A stretch of 64,000 nt of DNA, from positions 62,001 through 126,000 of the forward strand of contig CALUXF010000001.1 of the NCBI GenBank assembly GCA_944324655.1, written 5' to 3'. The first letter of the stretch is position 1. Every line of letters begins with the position of its first letter. Positions 53,440 through 62,085 of the stretch are shown here, in pieces. The translations under genes were made by a program, and so were the position numbers. Under the pieces are notes generated by a model, which saw only the letters and a program-made list of their open reading frames with translations, did no database searches and was not told where the DNA came from. This stretch comes from Candidatus Avelusimicrobium aviculae (GTDB lineage: Bacteria > Elusimicrobiota > Elusimicrobia > Elusimicrobiales > Elusimicrobiaceae).

Positions 53440-54648
53440 TTACTCGTGCAGAAAACTCTTTCCAAACGGCAGCGGCGCAAGCCCAAAAAATTCTGCGGCG
53501 GTTTGTCCTAAGTCCGCGTATGTTTCGCGCGCGCCTATATTTTTGGAGGTTACCTGCGGGCCAAATAAAATAGCGGGTACGTGCTCGCGGGTGTGGTCGG
53601 TTCCTTGGTAAGTGGGGTCGCACCCGTGGTCCGCCGTGATAAACGCAATGTCCTGCGGGCCCATTAGGGCGGCCAGCTCCGGCAGGCGCTGGTCAAAATA
53701 TTCCAGCCCTTGGGCGTAGCCTTCCGTATCGCGCCGGTGGCCCCAAGTCATGTCAAAATCTACAAAATTGGTAAATACCAAACTGCCGGGTTGGGCTTCT
53801 TTAAAGGCTTGCAGGGTGGCGTTCCACAATTCTTCCAGCCCGCTGGCTTTTATGGCCCGGGTAATGCCTTGCTTGGCAAAAATATCGGCAATTTTACCTA
53901 CGGATATTACTTCTCCCCCGGCGTTTTTTAGCGCGTCCAACAGGGTGGGGTTTGGCGGAGTGACGGAATAATCGTGGCGGTTTTTGGTGCGTTTAAACGT
54001 GGCGGGTGCGTCCCCTTCAAAAGGGCGCGCAATCACGCGGGCGATATTATAGGGTTTAACGTGCTTAAAAGCAATTTCACACACTTTGTATAAACGCTCC
54101 AGCCCAAAATGTTTTTCATGCGCGGCGATTTGAAAGACGCTGTCCGCCGAAGTGTAGCAAATGGGTTTGCCTGTTTTTATGTGCTCCAGGCCCAATTCTT
54201 CAATAATGGCGGTGCCGGAGGCGGCTTTGTTTCCTAAAATGCCGGGCAGGCCGGCTTCTTGGCAGATTTTATCCACCAGTTCCTGCGGGAAAGAAGGATA
54301 CTGCGGCGGAAAGTAACCCCAGTCAAACTGTACGGGGCAGCCCGCCATTTCCCAATGGCCGGAGGAAGTGTCTTTCCCGCGGCTGATTTCTTTCATAAAA
54401 CCGTATTTGGAAGGCATCTGTATGCGGGCGGGGGACTGCGGGCCGGTTTGCGGTTTACTCCCGCAAGAGTCTTCTGCCGCCTGCAGCAGGCCCAAAGCGG
54501 TTAAGTTGGGAATATTTAATTTTTTGCGGGTTTGGGCAATGTGTCCCAGGGTGTTGGCGCCTTCATCGTTAAATTGGGCGGCGTCTTCCGCCCCGCCTAT
54601 ACCAAAAGAGTCCATCATTAAAATGACCGCTTTGCCTGTTTTATTCAT
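53440..54648 (-). CDS. deoB: Phosphopentomutase
   Basis: Interconverts (deoxy)ribose-1- and 5-phosphates in nucleoside salvage. 402 residues. MMDSFGIGGAEDAAQFNDEGANTLGH begins the alkaline-phosphatase fold; VDFDMTWGHRRDT and FITADHGCDPTYQGTDHTREHVP (split motifs) hold the metal ligands. Normal length. AGGAGA ribosome site; own terminator. Confidence 0.94.
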   Translation of the reverse strand: MNKTGKAVILMMDSFGIGGAEDAAQFNDEGANTLGHIAQTRKKLNIPNLTALGLLQAAEDSCGSKPQTGPQSPARIQMPSKYGFMKEISRGKDTSSGHWEMAGCPVQFDWGYFPPQYPSFPQELVDKICQEAGLPGILGNKAASGTAIIEELGLEHIKTGKPICYTSADSVFQIAAHEKHFGLERLYKVCEIAFKHVKPYNIARVIARPFEGDAPATFKRTKNRHDYSVTPPNPTLLDALKNAGGEVISVGKIADIFAKQGITRAIKASGLEELWNATLQAFKEAQPGSLVFTNFVDFDMTWGHRRDTEGYAQGLEYFDQRLPELAALMGPQDIAFITADHGCDPTYQGTDHTREHVPAILFGPQVTSKNIGARETYADLGQTAAEFFGLAPLPFGKSFLHE

Positions 54649-54777
54649 AAGATGTCTCCTAAAAAACTTTCTTTTATTATACTCTTTGTGCTCGGTTTTG
54701 GGTAGACGGCTAATGTGTTATTGCTTTTGAAAATGCCGCTCATAAAATGATACTATGGGCTCAATAGGAGATTGTAT

Positions 54778-55284
54778 ATGAATAAAGCGTATCAGAATAT
54801 GAGGGGTTTTTGGCTGGATGTGAAAAATTTGGAAAACAGAAAAGGCGTTATGGAGCTAGGGCCGGATAAAATATCCATTGCCGGGGTGGAAATGCCCGTT
54901 CAAGACGGGCAGGAAGTAAAATATTTGTTAATTGCCACCAATTCGTTGGGGGACAGCAGCCTGTATTTTGAAAACAACAGCAAAAGTGGTTTGGGCGGAA
55001 TTATTGGCGGGCATGGCAATGAAAAACTGCAAGAAATTGCCGCCCGTATGCTGGCCCACGCCAGCAAGCTGACGGATAAAATGGAAAAATCCACCCAACT
55101 TCCTGCCGCGCAGCCCGGCAGTGTTACGCTATTTGCCGTGGCTAAAGACCAGCTGTTTTATAAAGAACTTCCCGAAGCGCAAGCGCGTGATACGCAAAAC
55201 CCGTTTTACCCCATGTTTGCCTACTCCCAGCAGCTGGTGGGGGCTTTCCGCGCGCAGGGACAGGATAACCCGGGGCATTGTTAG
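54778..55284 (+). CDS. Small soluble protein, unknown
   Basis: 168 residues, not recognised. No signal or transmembrane segment. KYLLIATNSLGDSSLYFENN resembles a short beta-rich core; a Gly-rich turn (GLGGIIGGHGNEK) and a helical region follow. TAGGAG lies seven bases before the ATG. It ends nine bases before a degenerate Cache-GGDEF-EAL gene, so it is probably a partner in that signalling unit. Confidence 0.65.
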   Translation: MNKAYQNMRGFWLDVKNLENRKGVMELGPDKISIAGVEMPVQDGQEVKYLLIATNSLGDSSLYFENNSKSGLGGIIGGHGNEKLQEIAARMLAHASKLTDKMEKSTQLPAAQPGSVTLFAVAKDQLFYKELPEAQARDTQNPFYPMFAYSQQLVGAFRAQGQDNPGHC

Positions 55285-55292
55285 GGGGAAAA

Positions 55293-57527
55293 ATGAAATT
55301 TAAAGAACTGAAAAACAAATATCCGTTTTTGTTCCCGTTTTTGGCGGTAACGGGTTTTTTGGCTGTTTTGGCTTTAATGAGCTTGCTGTATGTGGGCCGG
55401 CTCCAGCGCACGCTGGAGAGTGAGGTCCGTTCCAGCCTGGAAGAAGTAGCCCGCCAGGGAGTGAAAATTTTACAGACACAAATTGAGGGGGATGAGGATT
55501 CTCTCAAATCCATGGCCACGGCTATTTCCGGGTATACTTCTTTAAATAAAGAAGAAATGATGGATTTGCTGAATGCGGCAACGAAAAACAATGCTTTTAA
55601 ACGCATGGCTTTTATCCGTCCGAATGGATACGCCGTATTTAATGACGGGTCTGTCATGGACGCCTCTTCCCAGCCGGCCTTTGTGCAAGCCATGCAGGGC
55701 AAGGCCGCCCTGTCCCAGCGCCGCAAAGATTCTACGGACGGTAAAGAAATTATTGTGCAGGCGGTACCCGTTTTTAAAGACGGAGAAGTAAAAGGCGTTT
55801 TGGCTTCTACCCGCTCCATTGCCTCGTATACGGATATCTTATCCGTATACAGTTTTGGCGGACAGGGATACAATGTAATTGTTCGTTCCAACGGGGATAA
55901 GGTCATTAACGCCAATCATGAAACAGCCATTGAAAATTTTACCAATATCTTTGCGGATCGTGATAACCTTACCTGGCATACCCAAGAAGACGTTTCTAAA
56001 ATGAAAGAGGATATGCGGGCCGGACGTACCGGGAGTCTGTTGTTCACCACACGCAAAGGAGGGCGCATGTACGCCAGCTATGTGCCGGTGGGCATAAATG
56101 ACTGGTATATGGTTTCCTTGGTACCTGAGAAAGTGCTTTTGGTGAAAACCGCCCGTTTGGTGTGGCTGACGCTTGCGTTTATGGCGGCGGGGCTGGGTTT
56201 AATTGCTTTGTTGTTGTACTATATTTTGGCGGTGCAGAAATCCAACCGCTTTGCCTTGGAGCGCGCAACGTATGAAGACCCCATTACCGGACTGCCTAAT
56301 TGGAATAAAATGCAGCAAGTGATGGCTTCTTTATTAAAAGCCAACCCGCAGCAGGCTTATGCTTTTGTAACGCTGGATGTGGACCGTTTTAAAATTATTT
56401 CCAATATTTACGGCCCGGGCAGCGGGGATGAATTGCTAAAACATATTTCCCAAATACTATCCAGCCATATAAAAGAGGGGGAGGAATTCTCCCGCATGGA
56501 AACGGACCGCTTCCAACTGTTGTTAAAGTATCAGGACGAGCAATCCCTTCGCAACCGGCTGGAATTGATAAATGAGGAGATAGTGTCCACCCCCGGTAAA
56601 AAAACGCCTTCTTTGCGTTTGCTTCTTTCTTTTGGCGTATACCTTATTAAAGACAAGCAAATGCCCGTAGAAGAAATGGTAAACCGTTCTTTTTTGGCGC
56701 GCCGCAGCGTAAAATACAGCGTGGAGGCGGTTGCCTTTTTTAACGAGGATATGCTCGCCCAGGCCAATCTGGAAAAACGGCTGGAAAATGATATGGAAGG
56801 GGCCTTTTCCCGCGGTGAGTTTAAGCTTATGCTTATGCCGGTGCGGGATTTGGAATCCGGCCGCATCGTGCGCGCGGCCGCGCGGGTGCTTTGGCGGCAC
56901 CCGGCGCTGGGGGATTTGCACGGGCACACCTTTCGCCCTATTTTTGAGAGGAACGGTTTTGCCCGCAGAATAGATATGTTTGTGGTGGAAGAACTGTTTA
57001 AACTTATTAAAACGCTGCGGGCCCGGGGCAGGCAAGAGGGGCCTTTTTCGGTAACTTTATCTCCGCTGCATATATATAATCCGTATTTCGCCGCCGCGTT
57101 GAAAAAGCTGGCTGACAGTTATCAAGTAAACCCGGCGGATTTGGAATTGGATCTTTCCCAAAATTCCTTGGAGCATAATATCGCAGACTTGATTGATTTG
57201 GGCACCCGCCTGCAAAAAGAAGGTTTTGTGATTGGGGTAAGCCGTTTTGGGGAAGGGCTTTCCGCCATTCAATTTTTGGCCAAGGTAAAAGCCCAATGGC
57301 TTAAAGTGCAGGTAGTGGCGGTGCCGGATTCCCAAGATTTAGAACGCATGAAACAAATGTTTGATTCTTTTAAATATTTGGCTTCCGCTTTGGGTGCCGA
57401 GCTTGAGTTTGACGGAGTGACCACTTCCAAACAGGCAGAGTTCTTAAAACAAAACGGCATACGTTTTGTTTCCGGCTCTTTATGGGGAGACCCGCTTCCT
57501 GCGGAGGAATTTCTAAAAAGCCTTTAA
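55293..57527 (+). CDS. Membrane sensor with degenerate GGDEF and EAL domains
   Basis: 744 residues. TM1 at about 11-32, an extracytoplasmic Cache-like domain (about 33-285; DGKEIIVQAVPVFKDGEVKGVL), TM2 at about 285-310. A GGDEF-fold domain starts DPITGLPNWNK, but the signature is ETDRF (403-407), not GGDEF. An EAL-fold domain has AAR (529-531) where EAL is expected. Both catalytic centres therefore look lost, and c-di-GMP synthesis or breakdown is unlikely. It probably binds a ligand outside and controls a partner inside. AGGGGG site; terminator follows. Confidence 0.85.
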   Translation: MKFKELKNKYPFLFPFLAVTGFLAVLALMSLLYVGRLQRTLESEVRSSLEEVARQGVKILQTQIEGDEDSLKSMATAISGYTSLNKEEMMDLLNAATKNNAFKRMAFIRPNGYAVFNDGSVMDASSQPAFVQAMQGKAALSQRRKDSTDGKEIIVQAVPVFKDGEVKGVLASTRSIASYTDILSVYSFGGQGYNVIVRSNGDKVINANHETAIENFTNIFADRDNLTWHTQEDVSKMKEDMRAGRTGSLLFTTRKGGRMYASYVPVGINDWYMVSLVPEKVLLVKTARLVWLTLAFMAAGLGLIALLLYYILAVQKSNRFALERATYEDPITGLPNWNKMQQVMASLLKANPQQAYAFVTLDVDRFKIISNIYGPGSGDELLKHISQILSSHIKEGEEFSRMETDRFQLLLKYQDEQSLRNRLELINEEIVSTPGKKTPSLRLLLSFGVYLIKDKQMPVEEMVNRSFLARRSVKYSVEAVAFFNEDMLAQANLEKRLENDMEGAFSRGEFKLMLMPVRDLESGRIVRAAARVLWRHPALGDLHGHTFRPIFERNGFARRIDMFVVEELFKLIKTLRARGRQEGPFSVTLSPLHIYNPYFAAALKKLADSYQVNPADLELDLSQNSLEHNIADLIDLGTRLQKEGFVIGVSRFGEGLSAIQFLAKVKAQWLKVQVVAVPDSQDLERMKQMFDSFKYLASALGAELEFDGVTTSKQAEFLKQNGIRFVSGSLWGDPLPAEEFLKSL

Positions 57528-57531
57528 TAAC

Positions 57532-57558
57532 CCCCCGCTTTGAAAGCGGGGGTTTTTT
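57532..57558 (+). terminator. Rho-independent terminator
   Basis: CCCCCGCTT-TGA-AAGCGGGGG followed by six T, after the degenerate sensor gene. Confidence 0.88.
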
Positions 57559-57570
57559 ATTTAAAAAGAT

Positions 57571-57643
57571 GGGGCTAAAAAACGGTTAAGTATAGGACTT
57601 TGGGCCCTGTCTCTAATTGCGGTTTTTATTGTATTTTATTGGT
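57571..57643 (+). promoter_or_regulatory. Shared upstream module, copy B
   Basis: GGGGCTAAAAAAC (57571), core TAGGACTTTGGGCCCTG (57593-57609), GGTTTT (57621-57626), -10-like TATTTT (57632-57637), six bases, ATG at 57644. Same core and spacing as copies A and C. No Shine-Dalgarno. Confidence 0.6.
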
Positions 57644-59089
57644 ATGATAAAAAAACTATTTTATGGCATCTTATTTGTTTTGTTTGTTTCTTCCCTCTCT
57701 TTTGCCCAAAAGACTGTTATAAAATCTTTTTGCAAGAACGCGGAATCTTTTGGCGTCAAAGCGACGGAAAGAGACCTCCAAGAATTGGAAAAACGTTTTA
57801 TTTTGCTAAGGAAGGATCCTTCCCCCACCAGTTTGCAAAGAGTTTCCGTTCTGTTAAAAAACAGGGTGGAACCCGGCCCCCAGCGTGATGAGCTGGAGTC
57901 TTTGTTTTCGTCCGGTAAATATCTGCAGGCGCAGGCCAAGGTGCATATGTGGCTGACGGGGGAGGATTTGTTTAATCCGCCTGCTCCCGTTAAACCTAAA
58001 AGCCGCCGCGAAGAATTTGCCAGCTGCTTTTTGGGTTTTGACCTTTCTAAAGGCGCGGAGTTACAAAAAGCGGTTTCTTTTTTACATGCGGGCTGGCAGA
58101 CAAGATTGCTAAACGTAAAAGAATACCGCAATATTATATGGTCTCTTTCCCGTATGGACTTTCGCAACGCGGAATACATTTTAACCCGTAATGACAAAGC
58201 CGTTTTGCACCATACGATTCCGCTCTCCCAATACGAAAGGGCTCAGCTTCAGCTTGCCAAAATGTATGAATGGGAAGATCTAAATCCACGTCCGATGGAA
58301 ATACCCCCTTTGGACAATGTGTCCCGCAGAGAGGCTGTCCGCCAGGTATTGGGGCCATTATCGGGGGGAAAGAAGAAGCCCTTGTCTGTCCACCAAGCCT
58401 ATTATGAACAGCTTCCGCCTTGGCGTCAGCAAGAATTGGACGCGCAAATAGACCAAATGGAAAAAATAATTGCCCAGCGTGCGTTGCAAGCCAGCTCTTC
58501 CAACAAGGGGCATATGGATAAACGGCGTTTTTCTTTGGCTTTGGCCAGTTTTGTAACCGGGAAGGTCAATTCTTCTTGGACGGTGATGCAGGTGCTTTAC
58601 AGCCCTTATGTGTCCGCGTCGGCCCGCCTTGCGGCTGAGAAAGCCTTGTCCAGCAACCTTTCTTATTGGGAAGGAGTAAAAGCAGGGGAATATTTATATG
58701 AGGATTATTCTAAAAATTTAGAAAAAAATTTAGTAGTGTCTCCAGAAATGCAACGTATGCAGGAACTTTTTCAGGAATTAGATAATTATTTATCTAAAAA
58801 CCGCCAATGGCCGCAGGAGGGAGTTGACTTATTTCCCCGTTTGCAGGAACTGGAAACTGCTCCCGGGCTGGAAGGGGCCAAACTGATGATAAAACGCTTG
58901 AAACAGCAGCAACAGAAATTGCCGGAAAAAGAAATATATATTTCCCTTCAAAATTATATTGCCCAGCATGGCAAGCTTCCGCCGTCTACCTCTTCGCTGT
59001 ACCATGCGATTATGCGCTATAAAAAAATACCCGGGCCGTATCGGGAGAGTTTCCGTAAGCTTTTTGAAAAATATCATTATAAAAAATAG
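57644..59089 (+). CDS. Exported repeat-type protein, unknown (paralogue 1)
   Basis: 481 residues, not recognised. Signal peptide ending SFAQK. The rest is helical and charged, with no transmembrane segments after the signal. It shares block order with the next gene: LQELEKRFILLRK, PQRDELESLFSSG, KEYRNIIWSLSRMDFRNAE, QQELDAQIDQMEK, LYSPYVSASARLAAE and a C-terminal SSLYHAIMRYKKIPGPYRE. The repeated helical pattern may form a solenoid. Module B drives it; a terminator follows. Confidence 0.75.
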   Translation: MIKKLFYGILFVLFVSSLSFAQKTVIKSFCKNAESFGVKATERDLQELEKRFILLRKDPSPTSLQRVSVLLKNRVEPGPQRDELESLFSSGKYLQAQAKVHMWLTGEDLFNPPAPVKPKSRREEFASCFLGFDLSKGAELQKAVSFLHAGWQTRLLNVKEYRNIIWSLSRMDFRNAEYILTRNDKAVLHHTIPLSQYERAQLQLAKMYEWEDLNPRPMEIPPLDNVSRREAVRQVLGPLSGGKKKPLSVHQAYYEQLPPWRQQELDAQIDQMEKIIAQRALQASSSNKGHMDKRRFSLALASFVTGKVNSSWTVMQVLYSPYVSASARLAAEKALSSNLSYWEGVKAGEYLYEDYSKNLEKNLVVSPEMQRMQELFQELDNYLSKNRQWPQEGVDLFPRLQELETAPGLEGAKLMIKRLKQQQQKLPEKEIYISLQNYIAQHGKLPPSTSSLYHAIMRYKKIPGPYRESFRKLFEKYHYKK

Positions 59090-59104
59090 GTTTTATGCCT
59101 CTTT

Positions 59105-59129
59105 GCCCCCGTTTAAACGGGGGCTTTTT
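59105..59129 (+). terminator. Rho-independent terminator
   Basis: Palindromic GCCCCCGTTTAAACGGGGGC followed by T, after paralogue 1. Confidence 0.85.
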
Positions 59130-59156
59130 AATGGAATTATTCCATAAATAAACGCT

Positions 59157-59247
59157 AGGGCCTTGCCAGAACATAGGTCTAAAAAACACGGGAGTTAGGT
59201 CTTAAGGCCCTGGCTGGGAGTATTGGGGTTTTGATATCTTAAAAATA
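59157..59247 (+). promoter_or_regulatory. Shared upstream module, copy C
   Basis: Half-sites TAGGGCC (59157) and TAGGTCTAAAAAAC (59174), core TAGGTCTTAAGGCCCTG (59196-59212), GGTTTT (59227-59232), -10-like TATCTT (59235-59240), seven bases, ATG at 59248. No Shine-Dalgarno. Confidence 0.6.
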
Positions 59248-60702
59248 ATGAAGAAACTATCTTGCTTTATTTTGTTATTGCTGGTTGTATGCCCGGCTGT
59301 TTTTGCTCAGAAGCCGGTAATTGGTGCGGTTAGCAAGAAACTGGCCTCTAGCGGTGTAAAAGCCGCCGAAAAAGACCTTTTGGAATTGGAAAAGCGGTTT
59401 GCTAAATTAAGAGGATTTCGTTCCTGCAAAGATTTACAGCGGGTTTCTTTTTTGTTGTTAAAACGTTTTCCCGCCAGCCCCCAGCGTGATGAGTTGGACG
59501 CTCTTTTCCGTTCCGGCCGGTACGCGCAGGCCCAGTCTTTGGTGCATGGCTGGCTGACGGGGGAAGAACTCGCTTTGTCGGAAAGTTCTCCTACCAAAGA
59601 CATCTCTTCCCGCAGGGATTTAAACCAACAATTTCTGAAATTTGATTTATATGACGGGGCGGACCTTCAACAAGCGGTTGCTTTCTTAAACGGCGCCGTA
59701 CAGGAAAAACTGCTTACACAAAACGAGTACCGCAATATTTTATGGTCCCTTTCCAAGCTGGATTTTTCAAACGCCAGGAATATTCTGGCCCGTAATGATA
59801 AAGCTTTCCTTTATCAACGCATTTCAACTGTGCAGCATAATAAAAATTTAACGGTTCTTTCCCAAATGTATAAATGGAATGATTTGCATCCGGAGCAAAT
59901 GCTCCTTCCCGCGCCGGAAGAAACCGTCCGCCGGGAGGCCGTCCGGCGGGTAATGGGTTCCGTATATGGAGGCCCCCAGCAGCCGCTGGAGGTTTATAAA
60001 CAACATTATGATAAACTTTTTCCTTGGCAACAGCAAGAAATATCCCAGCGTATTGACCAGATGGAAAAAACGCTTTCCTCTCGTTTGGCGCAACTTAGCG
60101 TAAAGAGAAAAAAGGAAGGCGTGAGATCTGGTTTTGGGCAATCTTTTAAGGCTTTTGCCGAAGGCGAAGCTTTTATTTCCTGGAAAACAATAAAAATATT
60201 GTACAGCCCGTATGTGTCCGCCGGTGCCCGGCGCGAAGCCGAACAGGCGCTTGGGGAAAATGTTTCCGCGGCAGAAAAGTACCAGGCGGGGTTGGCGTTA
60301 TATGACCACTATGCTTCCAATTTGGCAAAGGGCATAATGGCGGGAGGCGAAACCCACGCGCGGGTATTAAGTGTTTTGGAAGAATTAAAAACTTATTTGC
60401 TTCAAACCCGCCAATGGCCGCAAGAAGGGTCTGCCTTATACTCCAAGCTCAGAACCCTGCAGGATAACCCGGATTTTCCAGCTGCCAACCTTCTTGTGCG
60501 GCGTTTACAGCAGCAACAGGAGTCTTTGCCTGAAAAAGGCCTTTATGCCAGATTGTTGGATTATATATCCCGTTACGGTAAGTATCCTCCTTCCTCTTCT
60601 TCGCTGTATAGTGTATCCAATTACTATAAAACAATTCCCGGCCCATACCGTGATAAATTTCAGGAATTGTTCCAAAAGTATCACCGGAACAAACCCAAGT
60701 AA
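59248..60702 (+). CDS. Exported repeat-type protein, unknown (paralogue 2)
   Basis: 484 residues, not recognised. Signal peptide ending VFAQK. It matches the preceding gene along its whole length (LLELEKRFAKLRG, PQRDELDALFRSG, NEYRNILWSLSKLDFSNA, QQEISQRIDQMEK, LYSPYVSAGARREAE, IPGPYRDKFQ), so the pair arose by tandem duplication. No enzyme motif is visible. Module C and a terminator frame it as its own unit. Confidence 0.75.
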   Translation: MKKLSCFILLLLVVCPAVFAQKPVIGAVSKKLASSGVKAAEKDLLELEKRFAKLRGFRSCKDLQRVSFLLLKRFPASPQRDELDALFRSGRYAQAQSLVHGWLTGEELALSESSPTKDISSRRDLNQQFLKFDLYDGADLQQAVAFLNGAVQEKLLTQNEYRNILWSLSKLDFSNARNILARNDKAFLYQRISTVQHNKNLTVLSQMYKWNDLHPEQMLLPAPEETVRREAVRRVMGSVYGGPQQPLEVYKQHYDKLFPWQQQEISQRIDQMEKTLSSRLAQLSVKRKKEGVRSGFGQSFKAFAEGEAFISWKTIKILYSPYVSAGARREAEQALGENVSAAEKYQAGLALYDHYASNLAKGIMAGGETHARVLSVLEELKTYLLQTRQWPQEGSALYSKLRTLQDNPDFPAANLLVRRLQQQQESLPEKGLYARLLDYISRYGKYPPSSSSLYSVSNYYKTIPGPYRDKFQELFQKYHRNKPK

Positions 60703-60714
60703 AGTTTTTATTTT

Positions 60715-60739
60715 CCCCGCTGTTTCAGGCGGGGTTTTT
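60715..60739 (+). terminator. Rho-independent terminator
   Basis: CCCCGC and GCGGGG around an 8-base loop, followed by TTTTT, after paralogue 2. Confidence 0.8.
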
Positions 60740-60825
60740 ATTTATGGCTTTTATTAATTTTAGCCGGACAGCGTGTACAAATATGCTAAAATCTACGAAT
60801 ATAAAAAGATTTTGGAGGGCCCGAT

Positions 60826-62085
60826 ATGAAGCATACGATTTGGATTGTAGACGTGACCAACCGGGACGGGGTGCAAACCTCCCGCTTAGGCCTGTCTAAA
60901 TTTCAAAAAACCATGTTGAATTGTTACCTTAATGAGCTGGGGGTCGCTTTTTCTGAATTTGGTTTTCCCACCACCAGCCACGAAACCAATTATTTAAACG
61001 CCAATTTGGAACTGGTAAAACAAGGTATTATCACCAAAACCCGTTTAAGCGGCTGGCTGCGCGCGGTGGAAGAGGATGTGGAGCTGGCTTATAAAAACGT
61101 GCCCGGCTTGCAGTATTGCAATTTGTCTATGTCCACGTCAGACCAAATGCTGGCGGGTAAATTTGGCGGCCGTTTTGACCGCAAGGCCATTTTAAATAAA
61201 GCCGTACATGCGGTAAAAGAGGCTAAAGCCAAAGGCGCTTTAGGCGTGGGGGTAAACGCGGAGGACGCCTCCCGCACGGACCTGGATTTTTTGGTTGAGT
61301 TCGCCTGCGCCGCCAAAGAAGCCGGCGCTTCTCGCTTTCGCTATTGCGACACGCTGGGCTATGACACGCCGGACGTTATCTATACCCGCATACGCAAAAT
61401 TGCCGAGGCTTCCGGCATTGGCATAGAATTGCATTGTCATAATGATTTGGGTATGGCGGTGGCCAACTCCGTCATGGGCGCCAAAGGCGCGGTGGACGGC
61501 GGGGTGGAAGCCTTCATTAACACCACCGTAAACGGCTTGGGGGAACGCGCCGGCAATGCGGATTTGGTTTCCTGCCTGTTGGCCATTGTGCATGGCAGCG
61601 GCATGGGGGATTATAAATTAAACCCCAATATCCGTTTAAACAAAGCCTGGCAGTTGGCTAAGTACGCGTCTTACGCGTTTGGCGTGCCGATACCCATCAA
61701 CCAGCCGGCGGTGGGGGCCAACGCGTTTGCGCACGAGTCCGGCATTCACGCGGACGGCGCTTTAAAAGACCGCCGCAATTATGAACTGTATGATTTTGAA
61801 GAACTTGGCCGCGGGGAACCGGAAGTGATAGAAACCGGCCGCGTAATTACCACCGGGGAGTATGGCGGCATTAAAGGCTTTCGCAACGTGTACGAAAAGC
61901 TGGAGCTGGAATTTAAGAACGATGCCCACGCCCGCGAAATTTTGGAACTGGTGCGCTACGCCAACGTGCACAACCAGCTGCCGCTGGTGGAAAGCGAACT
62001 GCGCTTTATCTATCATCACCCGGACATTGCCGCCAAAGTAATGACCATTACCCCGCATTATTTGGGAGAAGAAAAAAATGCTTAA
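60826..62085 (+). CDS. Homocitrate synthase / Re-citrate synthase-family enzyme
   Basis: 419 residues of the DRE-TIM (isopropylmalate/homocitrate synthase) superfamily. WIVDVTNRDGVQTSRLGLSK holds the DRE-type acidic/basic motif (NRDG); ELHCHNDLG supplies the metal His pair; GLGERAGNAD and an AHESGIHADG segment close the barrel. The VDVTNRDGVQTSRL start recalls the Re-citrate synthase group of anaerobes as well as homocitrate synthases. The product (citrate or homocitrate) cannot be decided from sequence. GGAGG site. It leads the operon with an aconitase-like pair and a dehydrogenase. Confidence 0.82.
   Translation: MKHTIWIVDVTNRDGVQTSRLGLSKFQKTMLNCYLNELGVAFSEFGFPTTSHETNYLNANLELVKQGIITKTRLSGWLRAVEEDVELAYKNVPGLQYCNLSMSTSDQMLAGKFGGRFDRKAILNKAVHAVKEAKAKGALGVGVNAEDASRTDLDFLVEFACAAKEAGASRFRYCDTLGYDTPDVIYTRIRKIAEASGIGIELHCHNDLGMAVANSVMGAKGAVDGGVEAFINTTVNGLGERAGNADLVSCLLAIVHGSGMGDYKLNPNIRLNKAWQLAKYASYAFGVPIPINQPAVGANAFAHESGIHADGALKDRRNYELYDFEELGRGEPEVIETGRVITTGEYGGIKGFRNVYEKLELEFKNDAHAREILELVRYANVHNQLPLVESELRFIYHHPDIAAKVMTITPHYLGEEKNA

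Noticed and set aside
27346-59129. Recurring C5GCTT/AAGCG5 hairpins as a possible repeat family or CRISPR
   Set aside because: Apart from the identical pair at 28073 and 28970, they differ in loop and flank and each sits just after a stop codon with a T run, so they are ordinary terminators.
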